From Acanthacorydalis orientalis (Eukaryota > Arthropoda > Insecta > Megaloptera > Corydalidae), in NCBI GenBank assembly GCA_034766995.1, contig CM068315.1, positions 45,751,162 through 45,815,161 on the forward strand: a stretch of DNA of 64,000 nt, in the 5' to 3' direction. Of the stretch, positions 50,166 through 62,969 are shown piece after piece (positions within the stretch are counted from its first letter, which is position 1; each line of letters starts with the position of its first letter). Position numbers and translations under genes: made by a program. Under the pieces are notes generated by a model. That model saw only the letters and a program-made list of their open reading frames with translations, made no database searches and had not been told where the DNA came from.

Positions 50166-50977
50166 TTATTATGCAAGTATGTGTTTGTAAATTCTGTCCA
50201 TATTTGAATAAATAAATTTGAAAGAAATGTGTAAATATGCATTTTGAATTAAATTGTATAAATGTAATAAAGTTTTAACAGTTCATCATCATGGGTATTT
50301 CGTGGAACGATATTTTATTTATATTTAACTACATATATGCAAATTTATACAATGTGAATTGACAGATAAATAACGTAAGAGATTTATTGACTCATATGAG
50401 AAATTAACGACAATGTTTTAAAAAAATCTATGCTAAAGGTAAATAAGAAAACCTTCAATATAAGAATGTAATAAATCATTTAATCTATATGTTTCTGTCA
50501 AAAATTTCATTCTTTATAAATTGCTTCGCATTATTTTTGTGAACGTTTGGTGATTTATAATAAAATTTTTGTACTTTTCTTGGAAGAATTTTATGCTCTG
50601 TTTTTAATATATTGATTTTTCAGATAATTATACGATGCATGTGTTCTGAAGATAGTGTATGAGAAAATACGATTGAAATCATAATCTAGAGAGATCTTTT
50701 AAACTAAAAAATTAAAAATCAAAATTAATTTCTAGAATTGAAGTAGAAAATGTCTAAAGAAATATATAAACTATATATTGGTAATATATACGTTTTTTCT
50801 TAATAAATTGATGTTTGTAGTAGTACATATAAAATAAATGAGATTTGTTTCATTTCAAATTATTTAAAAGCCAATTATACTCAGTGTTAAATAAAGCATT
50901 GTATTATTCTGAATCTCACAGAGATAATTCATTATCTTTAATAATTATTAACAAATTAATTAATAGTTATAATAGAA

Positions 50978-50983
<6 letters not shown>

Positions 50984-51028
<45 letters not shown>
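50984..51028. repeat. (TA)n microsatellite
   Basis: About 44 bp of TA. Confidence 0.9.
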
Positions 51029-51029
<1 letters not shown>

Positions 51030-51537
51030 TACATGTATATGTGTGAAGGTATGCGTTTGAATACATGTTTGAATACACTTTTACCTGCTGTTAACTTCTA
51101 TTTCATTCCATCGTACACGTGGGAGTCATTGTAAGAAATGAACGTGGCAGTAAAAAAAAATATATATGCGTATCTATTCGACAAAAATATTTATCATCGT
51201 ATTTGAAATATATGGCATACAATTCTTCATTAACTACTACATTTGTGCTACTGTTATATCTTTTGAATGTTACAATAAATTGTTTTGTATATAAATAAAC
51301 AATCCAATTCAATGTAGACAGGTAACGATTCTGACACCAACCTAATTTCGCACAACTAAATTATTATTTGTACTTTAATCATGAGATATGGTAAAAATAA
51401 ACATTTATTGTCCGCTTGTCTTAAGGGTACATGTTTTTGTAATGATTTATTTGCTACTATGTTTATTATTTGTCCATTGTTAATCGTTACAAAACGATAG
51501 AGGTCTCATTAAAAATTTAACTGATTTATTTTTCGGT

Positions 51538-51539
<2 letters not shown>

Positions 51540-51568
<29 letters not shown>
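51540..51568. repeat. (TA)n microsatellite
   Basis: Short TA run. Confidence 0.85.
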
Positions 51569-51572
<4 letters not shown>

Positions 51573-51721
51573 TAAAATAAAATAATAATTTATTAATGTA
51601 AATATTAATTTGATCGCTCATAATTTAGAATATATATTTTAAAACAGTATTTGAATTATTTTTCTCGCGATTTGAATTATTTTTAAATAGTTGTTATTGA
51701 AAATGTGATAAAATTATTTTA

Positions 51722-52270
51722 TTAGGTTGGTGAAAAATAATTGTAGTTTATGACCTTCAAATTCATATACATTTTTTCATTTATGATTCAGAACTATTAG
51801 ATGACTAACGCCTAAGTTTTGTGTTCCTAAGTTCTCCAATTGTTGTGAGTGGTTCGGATTCAACTAACGTGTTCAGTTGATCGTTATGAACTGAAGAAGA
51901 ATGCTCGCGACCTTCTTTATCTTCAAAGCACTCATTCTCAGCACGAAATTTTTGAACATTATTGTACCTTAAGTTACTTATTAGTACCTACAGCAAAAGT
52001 ATCGTTCAGTTTACGAGCAGTTTTTGTTGCATTATCACATGTTTTGAACCTGAAAATTTTGCTCCTATTTGCTTCTTTCCATCTTTAATTTAATTGATCA
52101 ATTTGAAACAAAATTAATAATAAAACAAAAGTCGACGTTACCAAAATACAGAACGGAAAATGCATTTTAAAATGATAGTAACATGAACACGATGAAATGA
52201 CACTTTTATTGAAAAAAATAAGGTAAGAATTCAGAAAACAAAAACCGTAATTATTTTCCTATCAATCTAA
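51722..52270 (-). mobile_element. Mariner deletion derivative B
   Basis: Left end TTAGGTTGGTGAAAAATAAT; right end, read inward on the minus strand, TTAGATTGATAGGAAAATAA. Both edges are flanked by TA. Read on the minus strand it aligns from its end with element A (1726-2287): shared blocks include TTTTTTTCAAT(A/G)AAAGTGTCAT, TCTGTATTTTGGTA and TTTTATTATTAATTTTG, then the same broken transposase start (AAGAAGCAAATA(G/A)). The catalytic half is deleted. About 549 bp. Confidence 0.85.
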
Positions 52271-52289
52271 TAAATAATATATTTTGTCA

Positions 52290-52840
52290 AAATAGCGATC
52301 AGAACATGAGATTAACGATACACATTTTTTGGGAGTATTAATATTCTAAAAATATATCTATTACTTATAATTAGAATTTTTTGTAAAATTGTTCAGCAAT
52401 AAATCCTCAGTGATACGATTTACAACTAAATTATAAGATATATTTTTCAATTTTCATTTTAATGTTTTCTTTTATTACAATAACAAAAGTATACCTTTTT
52501 ATATACTTTTCATTGTTTTGCTATAAAGGAAGTAAAGTATTTTAAACAATCTAATAAAAATGTATGTACATGTAAACACTTGTCATAATGTGAAAAAATT
52601 CAACTTTTATGTTGTAAATTGTGTGTTTCATAAATGTAAATAAACAAATCATTTTTATATCGGAAGTTAACAGTAATGTATACTAATAATAGATAAGACT
52701 TAATATTGATAGTAAATATATATTTATATATAAATATATATATATACTCGTATGTGAATATTCTTATGTACATATTTATTTATTTATAAATAAGAAACAG
52801 GTAACAAGTTCTGTAATGACCAATATAATTGTCGTTCAAA
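52290..52840. other. Upstream AT-rich DNA, nothing seen
   Basis: No exon, transposon end or island; a short TA tract lies near 52725. Confidence 0.55.
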
Positions 52841-52859
52841 CTTGGAAATGTGTCTTGTA

Positions 52860-53165
52860 CTATAATAAAACGCGTTTTTGATATGAGATGACCGCGCCAA
52901 AGTGTGTCGACCCTACAGCTAAAGAAAATGTTGCCAGCAAATTTTACCATAATTTACGACAAATCTATCAATGATTCTTTAACGCTGAACACGTGCGGAA
53001 CGTGAATAAATTATAATCAATGTTCGGACAACACTGAACCGTGTAGATGATTAGAGTTTCGTAATAGGTATATTTATCAGTGGCGTGCTGTATGGAAGAT
53101 GTTCATTATAAATCAACGTGTAATGGCTTTGACAGCAAAGGAATAGTTGGGAAATATTCTTTAAA
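52860..53165. promoter_or_regulatory. Mixed-composition island 18, candidate enhancer
   Basis: About 300 bp contain GATGACCGCGCC, AGTGTGTCGACCC, AATTTACGACAAAT (Caudal-like), GAACACGTGCGGAACGTG (E-box) and CAGTGGCGTGC. No coding frame. A strong composition island far upstream of exon A. Confidence 0.4.
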
Positions 53166-53800
53166 CATTATTCTTTTTTTTAAATAAAATAAAAACAAAC
53201 ACTCATTTTATACGAAATATAAAAAAAACATGTTAAAATTATTATTAAATAAGTTTTATTCATATAATTACTCTGGATATTATAACATTTTCTGGTTAGC
53301 ACAATAAGTAATATTATGTCAAATAATAATATATAATAATTGAATAATAGAAAAATAGTTTTGTTTGGAAAACAAGAATGTAAAGTTTGAATTTACATCA
53401 AATAATTTTGTAAAAAAATTAATGCAGTAATATTGATTTCGATCAATACCTATTTATGTATAATATTAATTTGAAACAGTTTTTAATTTCAAAAGAACGT
53501 AATAACAGTTCAAAAGATAATATAAATCAAATTTTAAATTAAAAAAGTTATAGACCATATATAATCTTTTTTTAAAAAAACTGAATTACAGACAGTATGA
53601 TTTTCTTAATAATAAATATAAATTTCTAATAGAGTATCGTTTTTTTTACGTTGTAATTATATAATACATACAGAGACAATATACACATTTAAATATTGAA
53701 TGTCCATATAAGTAACTCTAACATATGTGGTGATTAACTCAATAATGGTATGTAGATATATAGTGTACTAGTATCAGAAATGTGGTTAAATTTTATTTAG
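53166..53800. other. Upstream AT-rich DNA, nothing seen
   Basis: Plain AT-rich sequence without exon or transposon signals. Confidence 0.55.
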
Positions 53801-53804
53801 AGAT

Positions 53805-53945
53805 CAACTCACTGTACAAGTTCTGTTGACAGCCGTGTGTTTGTTAATCAACAATATATTTAATGGCGGCAACACTTCAGTCACACAACTTGTCGTTCCT
53901 AACTAAACAGTTCATCCACTTGTTTATGTATGCATGGTTTTCAGT
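53805..53945. promoter_or_regulatory. Mixed-composition island 19
   Basis: About 140 bp contain TTGACAGCCGTGTG, GTTAATCAAC, AATGGCGGCAACAC and ACTTGTCG. No open frame. Candidate regulatory element. Confidence 0.33.
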
Positions 53946-54500
53946 GTTTCTCAAACATAAAAATATATTGAAAAAAAAACAATGAAAAACAGAACTGATT
54001 TAATTTAATAGTTATTTAATTTGAAATTAAATTAACATAGCGATTTTTACTGAGTGTTTGATTTAAAAGTTTAAAAAAATTAAATTTAGATTATCACATT
54101 AAGAACCAAATTTTATATAAAATTGTTTTCCTAAGTATACTCGTAGGTGTTTTCAATTTATTTTAGTTAGTAATTTCTTTATTCGTTTGAGAATAAAATT
54201 TGGTATTTCATTCTCAATTTAAAATGTATTTTCAAATCATCTTTTTATAAAAACAAAGAATATTAGGTAAGATAATAAGGATTTATTTATTTATATTCTT
54301 AATCAATGGATTTAAGTTCAAGTCAATTTTATTTTTTTTATAACAATTTTAAAAGTTTATCTACAAAAAGTATTATCTCTTATTTATTTCTTCAATTTAC
54401 TTTAAAATTGTGTTTTAATTCTATTCTATTTTGTTCGTATATAGTAAGAAGAATAAAATTTTAGATTTGACTACGTATCTATTTATTATTAATTTTTACA
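53946..54500. other. Upstream AT-rich DNA, nothing seen
   Basis: No exon, transposon end or island stands out. Confidence 0.55.
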
Positions 54501-54578
54501 CACACACACTCACACACACATACATATACATATATATATATATATACACACACATACACACACACGTATATATATATT
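54501..54578. repeat. Compound (CA)n/(TA)n microsatellite
   Basis: CACACA, TACATA and TA blocks alternate for about 75 bp. Confidence 0.9.
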
Positions 54579-54758
54579 GTATCAAAAAAGTTTAATATTT
54601 GTAGGTCAACAAGTATTTTGAAACTATAAATCGAGATGAAATTTGTCATGAGTCAAAAATAAAAATGAATATTGAAATTCTGTGCTAAATTATTTATTAT
54701 TTTGTTAGTGTTTATTTCAGAAACAATATACGTATGTTTCATGTATTTAATAGTCTAG

Positions 54759-54766
<8 letters not shown>

Positions 54767-54810
<44 letters not shown>
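54767..54810. repeat. (TA)n microsatellite
   Basis: About 43 bp of TA. Confidence 0.9.
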
Positions 54811-54812
<2 letters not shown>

Positions 54813-55133
54813 CAAAGATGTTACCATATGTAGACTTTAATAAACATAACTTGAAAATCACTGTTATATCTTCATCTTAGCTTTCATCTACAATATGTAT
54901 GTGATCGACCATTTGAATTCACTATTTATTACTTGTTACTTTGCATGTTTACAATTTCGAATGGACAACTATGACCACTACTAATAAGTTGTGGGTATTT
55001 GTCACTCGTGAATTGTAAATAGATGTGGTTTACTTAACATATATATACGAGTCGCTATAATGTATAAACGAAATATGAAAATTTATTGTACGCGTTTTAT
55101 TTTTTCGTTTGATTTTCATTCATACAGATTTTG

Positions 55134-55173
<40 letters not shown>

Positions 55174-56002
55174 AACGATAATTACATAGTAAAAACCTTT
55201 TATTTATAGTCAATAAGTTTTAACTAACTTTTTTTACTTTAAGTTAATTTCCACTAATGTAATTTAAAAATATATTTAATATATCAATATTTAAAATTGA
55301 AATTGGTTTCATTTTTTTTGTATGTATTAGTCAATAAACTTGTTTGTAGTGGTTTTTTGTGTTATATTTAGTATGAATAGTATAAATATACTAGTTATAA
55401 AAATATATTAGAATCAAACTGACTGAAAATATTTTATATAATTGTAAATACAAATATGACGACATAATTTAATGATTTGAACAGGAAATTTTCATAAGTC
55501 TGAATTAATAAAATGGAATAATTATGTTTATTTTACTAATTTTGTATGTATTTTAGACATAAAAAATGAGTTACTGTTAACTGATATTTTTACCACATGA
55601 AGTTAAAACAATTTATTCACTTGAATCAAGTCTAAATTAAATAATTTTTCATCCTCTTAAGTTTAATGTGTCTTTTTAAGCTCGAACTGATGATTCGGTT
55701 ATTAAAAATGATTTTTTTTTGCAGTCTTATAGTATATAAAATTTCTATACATTTTTATATATTCTTAAAAATATATCTATAGTGTTAACTCGATTAAGAA
55801 AACGTACAATCTTTATTCATAATTATATGAACACAAAAAAAATAACATACACGTATTATAGAGAAAAGAATAGAAAGTATGTTTTTACAGAATATTACTT
55901 GTAGGATTTACTACTTCATGAGAGTTTTGTCAAAGTTATATATCATGAAGTGAATTATTAGCTTTGCTAGTTATTTAGTTATTGGGAAAATCAGTTTCTC
56001 AC

Positions 56003-56044
<42 letters not shown>

Positions 56045-56555
56045 TTTGTATATTGTAGAAAACATTGTTTTATGCATTGCAGTATGTATTATTTTACATA
56101 TCGGATTGTACATTGATTGATCTGGAAATAAGTTTGTTTTTAAAGTATTTTATGTAGAGTAAAATGAATTTTGTCTTTTTTAAATTGTTGAAAATTACTT
56201 TATTTCGTTGTTTTATACATATTTATCGTCGTATTCGTTTCAATTTTAATCATTTTTATTACTTGTTAAAAGGCAAATTAAAAAATGATGCATTAATTTG
56301 TATATATGAATGTCTTTTTGATCAAATAATTATAACATTCAGTTTATTTAGTAAAAAAAAAGTGTTAAAAAAGGAACCAATAATGTCAGTATTAATTTAA
56401 TAATAAAAAGTATTAAAATAGTACAGATATTATATAATATATCAATGAATAACGAACATTATTTATCCTACTTACAATATAGTAGCATAAAATTTATTTA
56501 TTATTTCTTAATGGATTAAATGAAATCGATAAAATATTTTTTTTATAAAAAATAC
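54811..56555. other. Upstream AT-rich DNA, little seen
   Basis: (TA)n lies at 55136-55170 and (TA)n/(TG)n at 56003-56045. No exon or transposon end seen. Confidence 0.5.
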
Positions 56556-56559
56556 GTTC

Positions 56560-56835
56560 CCAAGAAGCGATTTATTATAATTAATTTTTTCTAGAACTCT
56601 ATGAAAGCGACCTATCTAGAATAATTTTATGATGGCACATTCCATCTGAAATTTTACGATATCGTTCATTCAATATATGTTTTGAGCTTAAGACGGTAAT
56701 TTAAATTTATCGATCGAGACGCTAGAATTTTGAACATTAGCATTTGTTCGTTAACGGCGTTTTATTAATCCTGTCGAACGAAATGCTTGTATCCAGGACA
56801 TATATAACGTATTAATGTCGTGTTCGCTAAGCATT
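56560..56835. promoter_or_regulatory. Mixed-composition island 20, candidate enhancer with Caudal- and Bicoid/Otd-like words
   Basis: About 275 bp contain AATTTTATGATGG, AAATTTTACGATATCG, ATTTATCGATCGAGACG, GTTAACGGCG and TTATTAATCCTGTCG (TAATCC core). Caudal and Otd-type inputs regulate gap genes in insects, which makes this an attractive but untested early enhancer candidate. Confidence 0.4.
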
Positions 56836-56839
56836 CGTG

Positions 56840-57960
56840 TAATTTTGATATTTTATTACTATCATTTATTTCAGAACACTTGTTTGTGTCGACTCTACGC
56901 ATATATACATACATTCATATATGTACACACGTGTATGTATATATATATATAAACGGAAAGATAAAATTCAATAGTTTATATTTGAAGTTTTTGATGATCT
57001 TTTTATGAAGTCCATTGCAGAAACATTTTATTCAATGTCAAATGATTTGCACTGAATTAAAAAATAAGTATTTGTGACATTTCTACTCTCAAATACATAT
57101 TTTTTTCATATATATGTACTTCAACCAATTTAACTTTCAACTGAAATACTTTTCATGTTTTGACTCAATATACATATATAAAACTTTCAAATAATTACGT
57201 TTATGTAGGTAATAAAACCAAATTGCAATATGAAGAAGAATAAACATTTATGAAGAAGAATTATAACTTATATTTATATTAATTACTATAAAAAGGTGTA
57301 ATTATAGTATTGTATGGAATTGATACGTTTTATGAAAATTAGGTCAAGGAAATTAGGAATTATAGTAAGATTTTAAAATTAAAAGTCAATGAAATTAAAT
57401 AAATTCATTGATATATTTTCTGGTTTGTGTATGTAAAATTCTTATATAATTTATAAAATGTGAATTACAATTACTTGGCCATATTGTTTAAAAAAATATG
57501 ACGAATAAAAAATTCAAATAGAAACTTATTTATCAAACAAGTTATTTTTTGAAATTAAATCGAACAAATATCATGGTTTGAAATGATTCTATGACAAAAA
57601 AAAAATACAAATTAAAATCGATATATTTTATTTTAAAATAATATAACATAAAAAATATAGTTGAATCATTATATTTTGGAAAACACATGTTGGTTTGGAG
57701 TTCAGTTGGTGTAAAGTATGAAATATTATTTAAAAAAATATACGGTCGGTTAAAAGGTACTAAGTCAGGTAAAAATAATCTGTCCAAATATTTAAACAGC
57801 TTCATGATTAATGGAATACAAAATATCAATATTGATCTGAAAATTATTCTTTTGTCATTGATTTGTACAAAAGTTGTGAAATATTTTTTACTCTTTTCAT
57901 AGACTATTAAGATTTGTTTACAACACGATTAATATTTTTTGTATGTCTTTATTAATTTAA
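56840..57960. other. Upstream AT-rich DNA, nothing seen
   Basis: No exon, transposon end or island. Reading frames of 60-95 codons occur on both strands without coding character. Confidence 0.5.
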
Positions 57961-57971
57961 CATTATTGTTT

Positions 57972-57978
<7 letters not shown>

Positions 57979-58025
<47 letters not shown>

Positions 58026-58026
58026 C
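57979..58026. repeat. (TA)n microsatellite
   Basis: About 46 bp of TA with one G interruption. Confidence 0.9.
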
Positions 58027-58029
58027 GTG

Positions 58030-59090
58030 TATGTGAATATAAATGCATAAAGTAAATATATTCGTTATTAAATCATTGCACCCATACATATTTTGTTAAC
58101 GGGCTAACTTTCTCTCCCGATTCAATTAAAAAATCTTATTGATTGTTTGCATTTTACGCCTACACATATAAACAAAATAAATGTGAAGTACGTTCTATAC
58201 TTGAAATTTACTTTCGTAAATCGATTAATTTTATTTATTTATAATTTTAAAATACTCAATACAGTGTGTACATATATCTTATTATTTACAGTAACTTCCA
58301 GGTTTCATATGGTGATATTTGATAAGGAAACATTTTCAAAACGTTATATCAATGGCAAACATACATCGCAGATAAATGTTATATTTGTGAAGATATTAAT
58401 GCACATTCAATATTCAATTATTGATCGTATGTTTTTTAAAGATTTTCTAAAAAAATAGATGATTTTTATACTGTCGTTTGCTCAATAATTTCATCGTTTA
58501 AGTGATTAATTCCGTACATAAGAGAGTATGTTATTCGTGAATAATAAAAAAAACTCGAGAGCTTTCTCTATGTTAAAAAAAATTATTTCGACATTATTCG
58601 TTCTTGCAGAAATCTAGAATCATTACGATATTTAAAATAGATGTGTGCCATCATTGTTTACAAATGCCATTCTTTAATTAAATACACAGAAAATAATTGA
58701 ATCTTATCGTTTTGTGCAGTTTTTTGAAATTTACATTTATTTGATTTTAAGTAACAGTAATTGATATCTTATGTGATACGATTGTGTTGCTGAAGCATTT
58801 TTGTCGAATTCTATTATTTTTCATAAATTAATTTCGTTAATTTAAGTTATATGTATTTATTATTCGTACAAGCTCATATATTCAAGTACTTATCACACAA
58901 ACTCAAATACAATTTAATTTTTATATACATGGGTTTTGTATTTAAGACGATCAGTTAAAATAGAAGTGTTAAAAGATGACTTCGATTAAACAGATAAAAA
59001 TGAAACGATACGTATTTAAATTTAAAACATTATATAATACCAAATATTAGCGTGACTTAGTTGAACTTATAGAGAAGCACGATTATTATA
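58030..59090. other. Upstream AT-rich DNA, nothing seen
   Basis: A 103-codon plus-strand frame (58147-58458) has no recognisable domain and a background-like composition. Confidence 0.5.
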
Positions 59091-59099
59091 AATAATAAC

Positions 59100-59405
59100 A
59101 ACAACAGCACAATGACTGAATTTCTTGTAACGTAAACGCACGGATGTATACTCGATTCCATCGAGCACATCTATAGAAATTTAAAAAAAAATGGATATGA
59201 TTATTAGTCAGTAAAACGATCACAATGGCAATGTTCGAGTCAATAGTGTGAGCAATTATTGCCAAATGGTTTGAATGGTAACATTTTATTGTAGCAAAGT
59301 TGACAGTTCGACTGCGTTCTTTTGTTGTTCATTGCAAGAGCATGACTTGCAATTTAATTATTACTAAATAGGTACATACGTAGCATAAGACGACAGTTAA
59401 ACATC
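59100..59405. promoter_or_regulatory. Mixed-composition island 21
   Basis: About 300 bp contain GTAACGTAAACGCACGG, ATTCCATCGAGCAC, AACGATCACAATGGCAATG and CAAAGTTGACAGTTCG. No open frame. Candidate regulatory element. Confidence 0.35.
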
Positions 59406-59409
59406 ACCT

Positions 59410-59432
59410 ATATATATATATATATATATATA
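59410..59432. repeat. (TA)n microsatellite
   Basis: Short TA run next to island 21. Confidence 0.85.
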
Positions 59433-59570
59433 GGGAGGTGGAATAATAGGATATAAAATATACAGACATTTTTAATGTTCAGGGTAGAATTTTATAATCA
59501 TTCATATTCTACTTTCTAAATCGAAAACACACGTATATTTTTTTAAATATTTTGATTTAAATAATACAGA

Positions 59571-59571
<1 letters not shown>

Positions 59572-59628
<57 letters not shown>
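59572..59628. repeat. (TA)n microsatellite
   Basis: About 55 bp of TA with one C interruption. Confidence 0.9.
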
Positions 59629-59631
<3 letters not shown>

Positions 59632-59639
59632 TACAACTG

Positions 59640-60102
59640 TATATGCGTATGTGTTTTATGGACATAATAGAAGTAAATATACAAAGAATTTGCATGCATA
59701 CAGTTATATAAATAACTAATATTAATTAATTGAAATGAAAAGGTAACTGAAATCATATGCAAAATCTAAAAAATAATTTCGTATTATAACCTTTTAAGAA
59801 AAATATTTTTATAATTAAGGTACGTAGTCTTTGAAGAATAATGTCTAAATACAGTTTTGGTGTTTTTTTTTAAAAAAAAAAGAATTGGAAGGAAAAAACA
59901 GAGAAAATGTTGATTGAATGAAAAGAAATTTAGATAAAGAAATATATTTTCATTTAATGAAATATCTAAATTGAAATATTGTTTTATTTTTCATTAAAAA
60001 TACTGTTTTTTCATTGTCAATAATTAAGTATATATTTTTGTGAAGTAAAAAAAGCACTTTAATATGCAACATACATTTTCCTTGTGGGCAAATTTTTGCC
60101 AG

Positions 60103-60141
<39 letters not shown>

Positions 60142-60180
60142 ATGATGAAAAGTTGTTTTAAAAACAAACATTTATGTATT
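59640..60180. other. Upstream AT-rich DNA, little seen
   Basis: A (TA)n/(TG)n tract lies at 60103-60142. Nothing else stands out. Confidence 0.5.
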
Positions 60181-60570
60181 GGCAATTCACTGCGAATCCG
60201 TCTGGCGCTTACCGAACGCCCACGGCAAACTTAACAAGAATAAGAAGAGGAGTAGTGGCGTAGACAGATGCCCGCTGCTACTATACGACAACATGAAGTA
60301 CCTAACCATTCTCGTCGTGATTTTATGATAATGTCGTATCACAATTGACATGTCGTCATACAAATCGTAAGATAAGTCTGTGGCCTTCCACGACCACCCG
60401 TCGTAAAAAGTTTTGCGCAACTTTGAATTCGTTAACGCGTTGTATACTGCACTTCACTTGTAACTAAATACCATGTTCGTAATTGAAAAACGCATTTGCA
60501 TTTTATTGTACTCGCATTGTCCGCAATGAAATCCTGTCGAATCGATGCATGTGTGTCATTTCTTTTACGA
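60180..60570. promoter_or_regulatory. Mixed-composition island 22, candidate promoter, 5' exon or enhancer
   Basis: About 390 bp form one of the most GC-rich patches upstream of the gene (CGTCTGGCGCTTACCGAACG, CCCACGGCAAAC, CACGACCACCCGTCG). A 77-codon minus-strand frame (60187-60420) crosses it and includes a hydrophobic run (TPLLLFLFLLSLPWAFG), but it has no recognised family. Because the gene needs an upstream exon on this strand, a transcribed 5' exon here is possible. An enhancer is the alternative. Confidence 0.35.
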
Positions 60571-60812
60571 TACCATTATCTCATTATCTAGTCGTGTTTT
60601 CATGTTCATAATCTTAAAAATACAATATATTAGTTGTATTGTGCGCTTATTTCACAAGAACATTTAATAGTACATATGTTAAACAAGCAAAACTAAAAAA
60701 ATATTTTAATTGAATCCTGAATCAACTCCAATTGTTTATTTATGTTTGTCATTTATTTGTTGCTCAACATTAAATAAATAATCAAACTACTAGAAATTTA
60801 AACTTATATGTA

Positions 60813-60817
<5 letters not shown>

Positions 60818-60859
<42 letters not shown>

Positions 60860-60884
60860 GTATATAAGGTGCCCCAAATTATGT

Positions 60885-60924
<40 letters not shown>
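60818..60924. repeat. Paired (TA)n tracts around a GGTGCCCC spacer
   Basis: Two TA runs are separated by AAGGTGCCCCAAATTATGTA, a non-simple spacer of about 30 bp that could be the remnant of a TA-inserting element. Confidence 0.8.
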
Positions 60925-60925
<1 letters not shown>

Positions 60926-61081
60926 GCGTAACACTATGTTGTCAGTTTTTAGAGTACCATATTATATTTGCTCCTTTGTAAAAGGTAATATACGAGTTTG
61001 AAAAAAATCAATATAAATTACATAAAATTACATACCATTCTGTGCTAGAAAAAAATATGTTTAGTACTGAATCCATAATTC

Positions 61082-61083
<2 letters not shown>

Positions 61084-61120
<37 letters not shown>
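61084..61120. repeat. (TA)n microsatellite
   Basis: About 34 bp of TA. Confidence 0.9.
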
Positions 61121-61270
61121 ATTTAAGGTACGTTAAATTAAATTTTTAAGAAAAAGTAAAAAATAATACTAAAATAAATATTTATGACACTTCTATAATT
61201 AAACAATAGTTTTTTTTTATTTCCTCTTAGTCATGACTAGGATCAATATTTGTATTGAGTTCATTTTTAG

Positions 61271-61401
61271 TATATTAATATTCAAGAGATTAGTAGATAA
61301 AGAAGTAAATAGTTAAATATTTTCTTTATTTTTCTCTATATATATTAATGCATGATAAGTTTTATTTTTATATTTATACTTATAGGGTAATGATGTTTCT
61401 T

Positions 61402-61461
<60 letters not shown>

Positions 61462-61590
61462 CATATTAATATTGAAGAGATTAGTAGATAGAGAAGTAAA
61501 TATTTAAATATTTTCTTTATTTTTCTCTATATACATTAATGCATGATAAGTTTTATTTTCATATTTATACTTATTGGATAATGATGTCCC

Positions 61591-61640
<50 letters not shown>
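61271..61640. repeat. Tandem duplication of a 130-bp unit, each followed by a long (TA)n
   Basis: Copy 1 (about 61271-61400) and copy 2 (about 61462-61590) are nearly identical: both run from CATATTAATATT-like sequence through GAGATTAGTAGATA, GAAGTAAAT, TTCTTTATTTTTCTCTATAT and TTAATGCATGATAAGTTTTA to GATAATGATGT-like sequence. Each is followed by 45-50 bp of TA. The high identity implies a recent event. Confidence 0.92.
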
Positions 61641-61644
<4 letters not shown>

Positions 61645-62880
61645 AATATAATTTTTAATAATTTTATAAAAAATCTGATAAAAGCATTAAAGTTGGTGAT
61701 GAATAATATAGATTAACCATGAATAATACATTTCTAGGAATTGTTTTATTATCTAAAATAACATGTAATATTTTTACTGATCTCCTTATAATGCGCGTAT
61801 TTGCTTAATATTTCTGAAAATTATTTTGCATCATTTCGTTTTGATTAAGTTTATTCATTAACATTTGACCTATATAAAGTTTCGAATTAATTATTATGTT
61901 AAAAACAATATTGGCCAATATGTATGTATTCAATTTTTCGGTCACTTAAAAGCGATTATTCCAAGAATTAACATATCTTGATGATATTTAAATGTAACTG
62001 ATTTAGTATTCACGACAATCATTTAGTAAAAAAGTATCAATCCGTATAACATTCAATTAATATGCGTGCTGTTTGTCGCAAAGTATTATTTTACGAATAA
62101 AAATATTTTCACGAACTTTAAGATTAGTCAATGCGGACTTTTTAGATATTTATTTTTTTAAAAAAAACTATATACTGATTACCCATCTTCTGAAAACTGT
62201 ACAATTAACTCTCACTTTCTTGTCATATAGTGAAACTCAATGTGCGTTTATTATGTATTTTATCACTGAGAAGAGTGAAAATCTTGCTAAAGCAGGTTTT
62301 GTTAGTAAAATTATTAATTTATATGTTTCAAATATCGAATTTTATTTAAAATAACGAGAAATTAATAATTTATCTTTAAAAATCTAGTTAAAAAAATGAA
62401 TACATAGCTTTTAATTTATAAATTAATTTGAAATTAAAAAAAATATTGTAATTGTTCTAGTTGCATTCAAATAAATTCAGTTATTTGAGGAATATTAGTA
62501 TTAATTAGTAATTTTATATTTTATTCTTCATTTATTCAACAATTTTGTAAGTTTAGGGATATGCTGTCAACTAAGAATATTCAATAATCTTTTTTTTCAA
62601 AATACTATATATGGTTGGTTGATAAATAAATGTCAATATATCAAAGATATATTGTTGCAAGCTTCTAATGTTATTTTTGAGAAATGATGATTTACAGTAA
62701 AAATCTAGCAATTATAAATGGATATATATTAAAACGATATTGAACAAAATTTTTAAATGACATATATAGAGTTATTAAAAATTAAACAGATTCATTATTT
62801 AATGGTACTTTAAAATCAAATATATTTTTCAAAACAATTGTATTAATGGTGTGTTATAGGTGCTTTATATTCTTATCACC
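61641..62880. other. Upstream AT-rich DNA, nothing seen
   Basis: Plain AT-rich sequence; a 93-codon plus-strand frame (62073-62354) lacks any recognised domain. Confidence 0.5.
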
Positions 62881-62882
62881 CT

Positions 62883-62896
<14 letters not shown>

Positions 62897-62932
<36 letters not shown>

Positions 62933-62945
62933 TATATATATATAT
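62897..62945. repeat. (TA)n microsatellite
   Basis: About 45 bp of TA with a GATG interruption. Confidence 0.9.
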
Positions 62946-62969
62946 ACATAATTTCATCTTACAATGTGT

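Noticed and set aside
58147..58458. 103-codon plus-strand frame
   Set aside because: Background-like AT-rich composition with no domain; long frames occur by chance in low-complexity DNA of this size.
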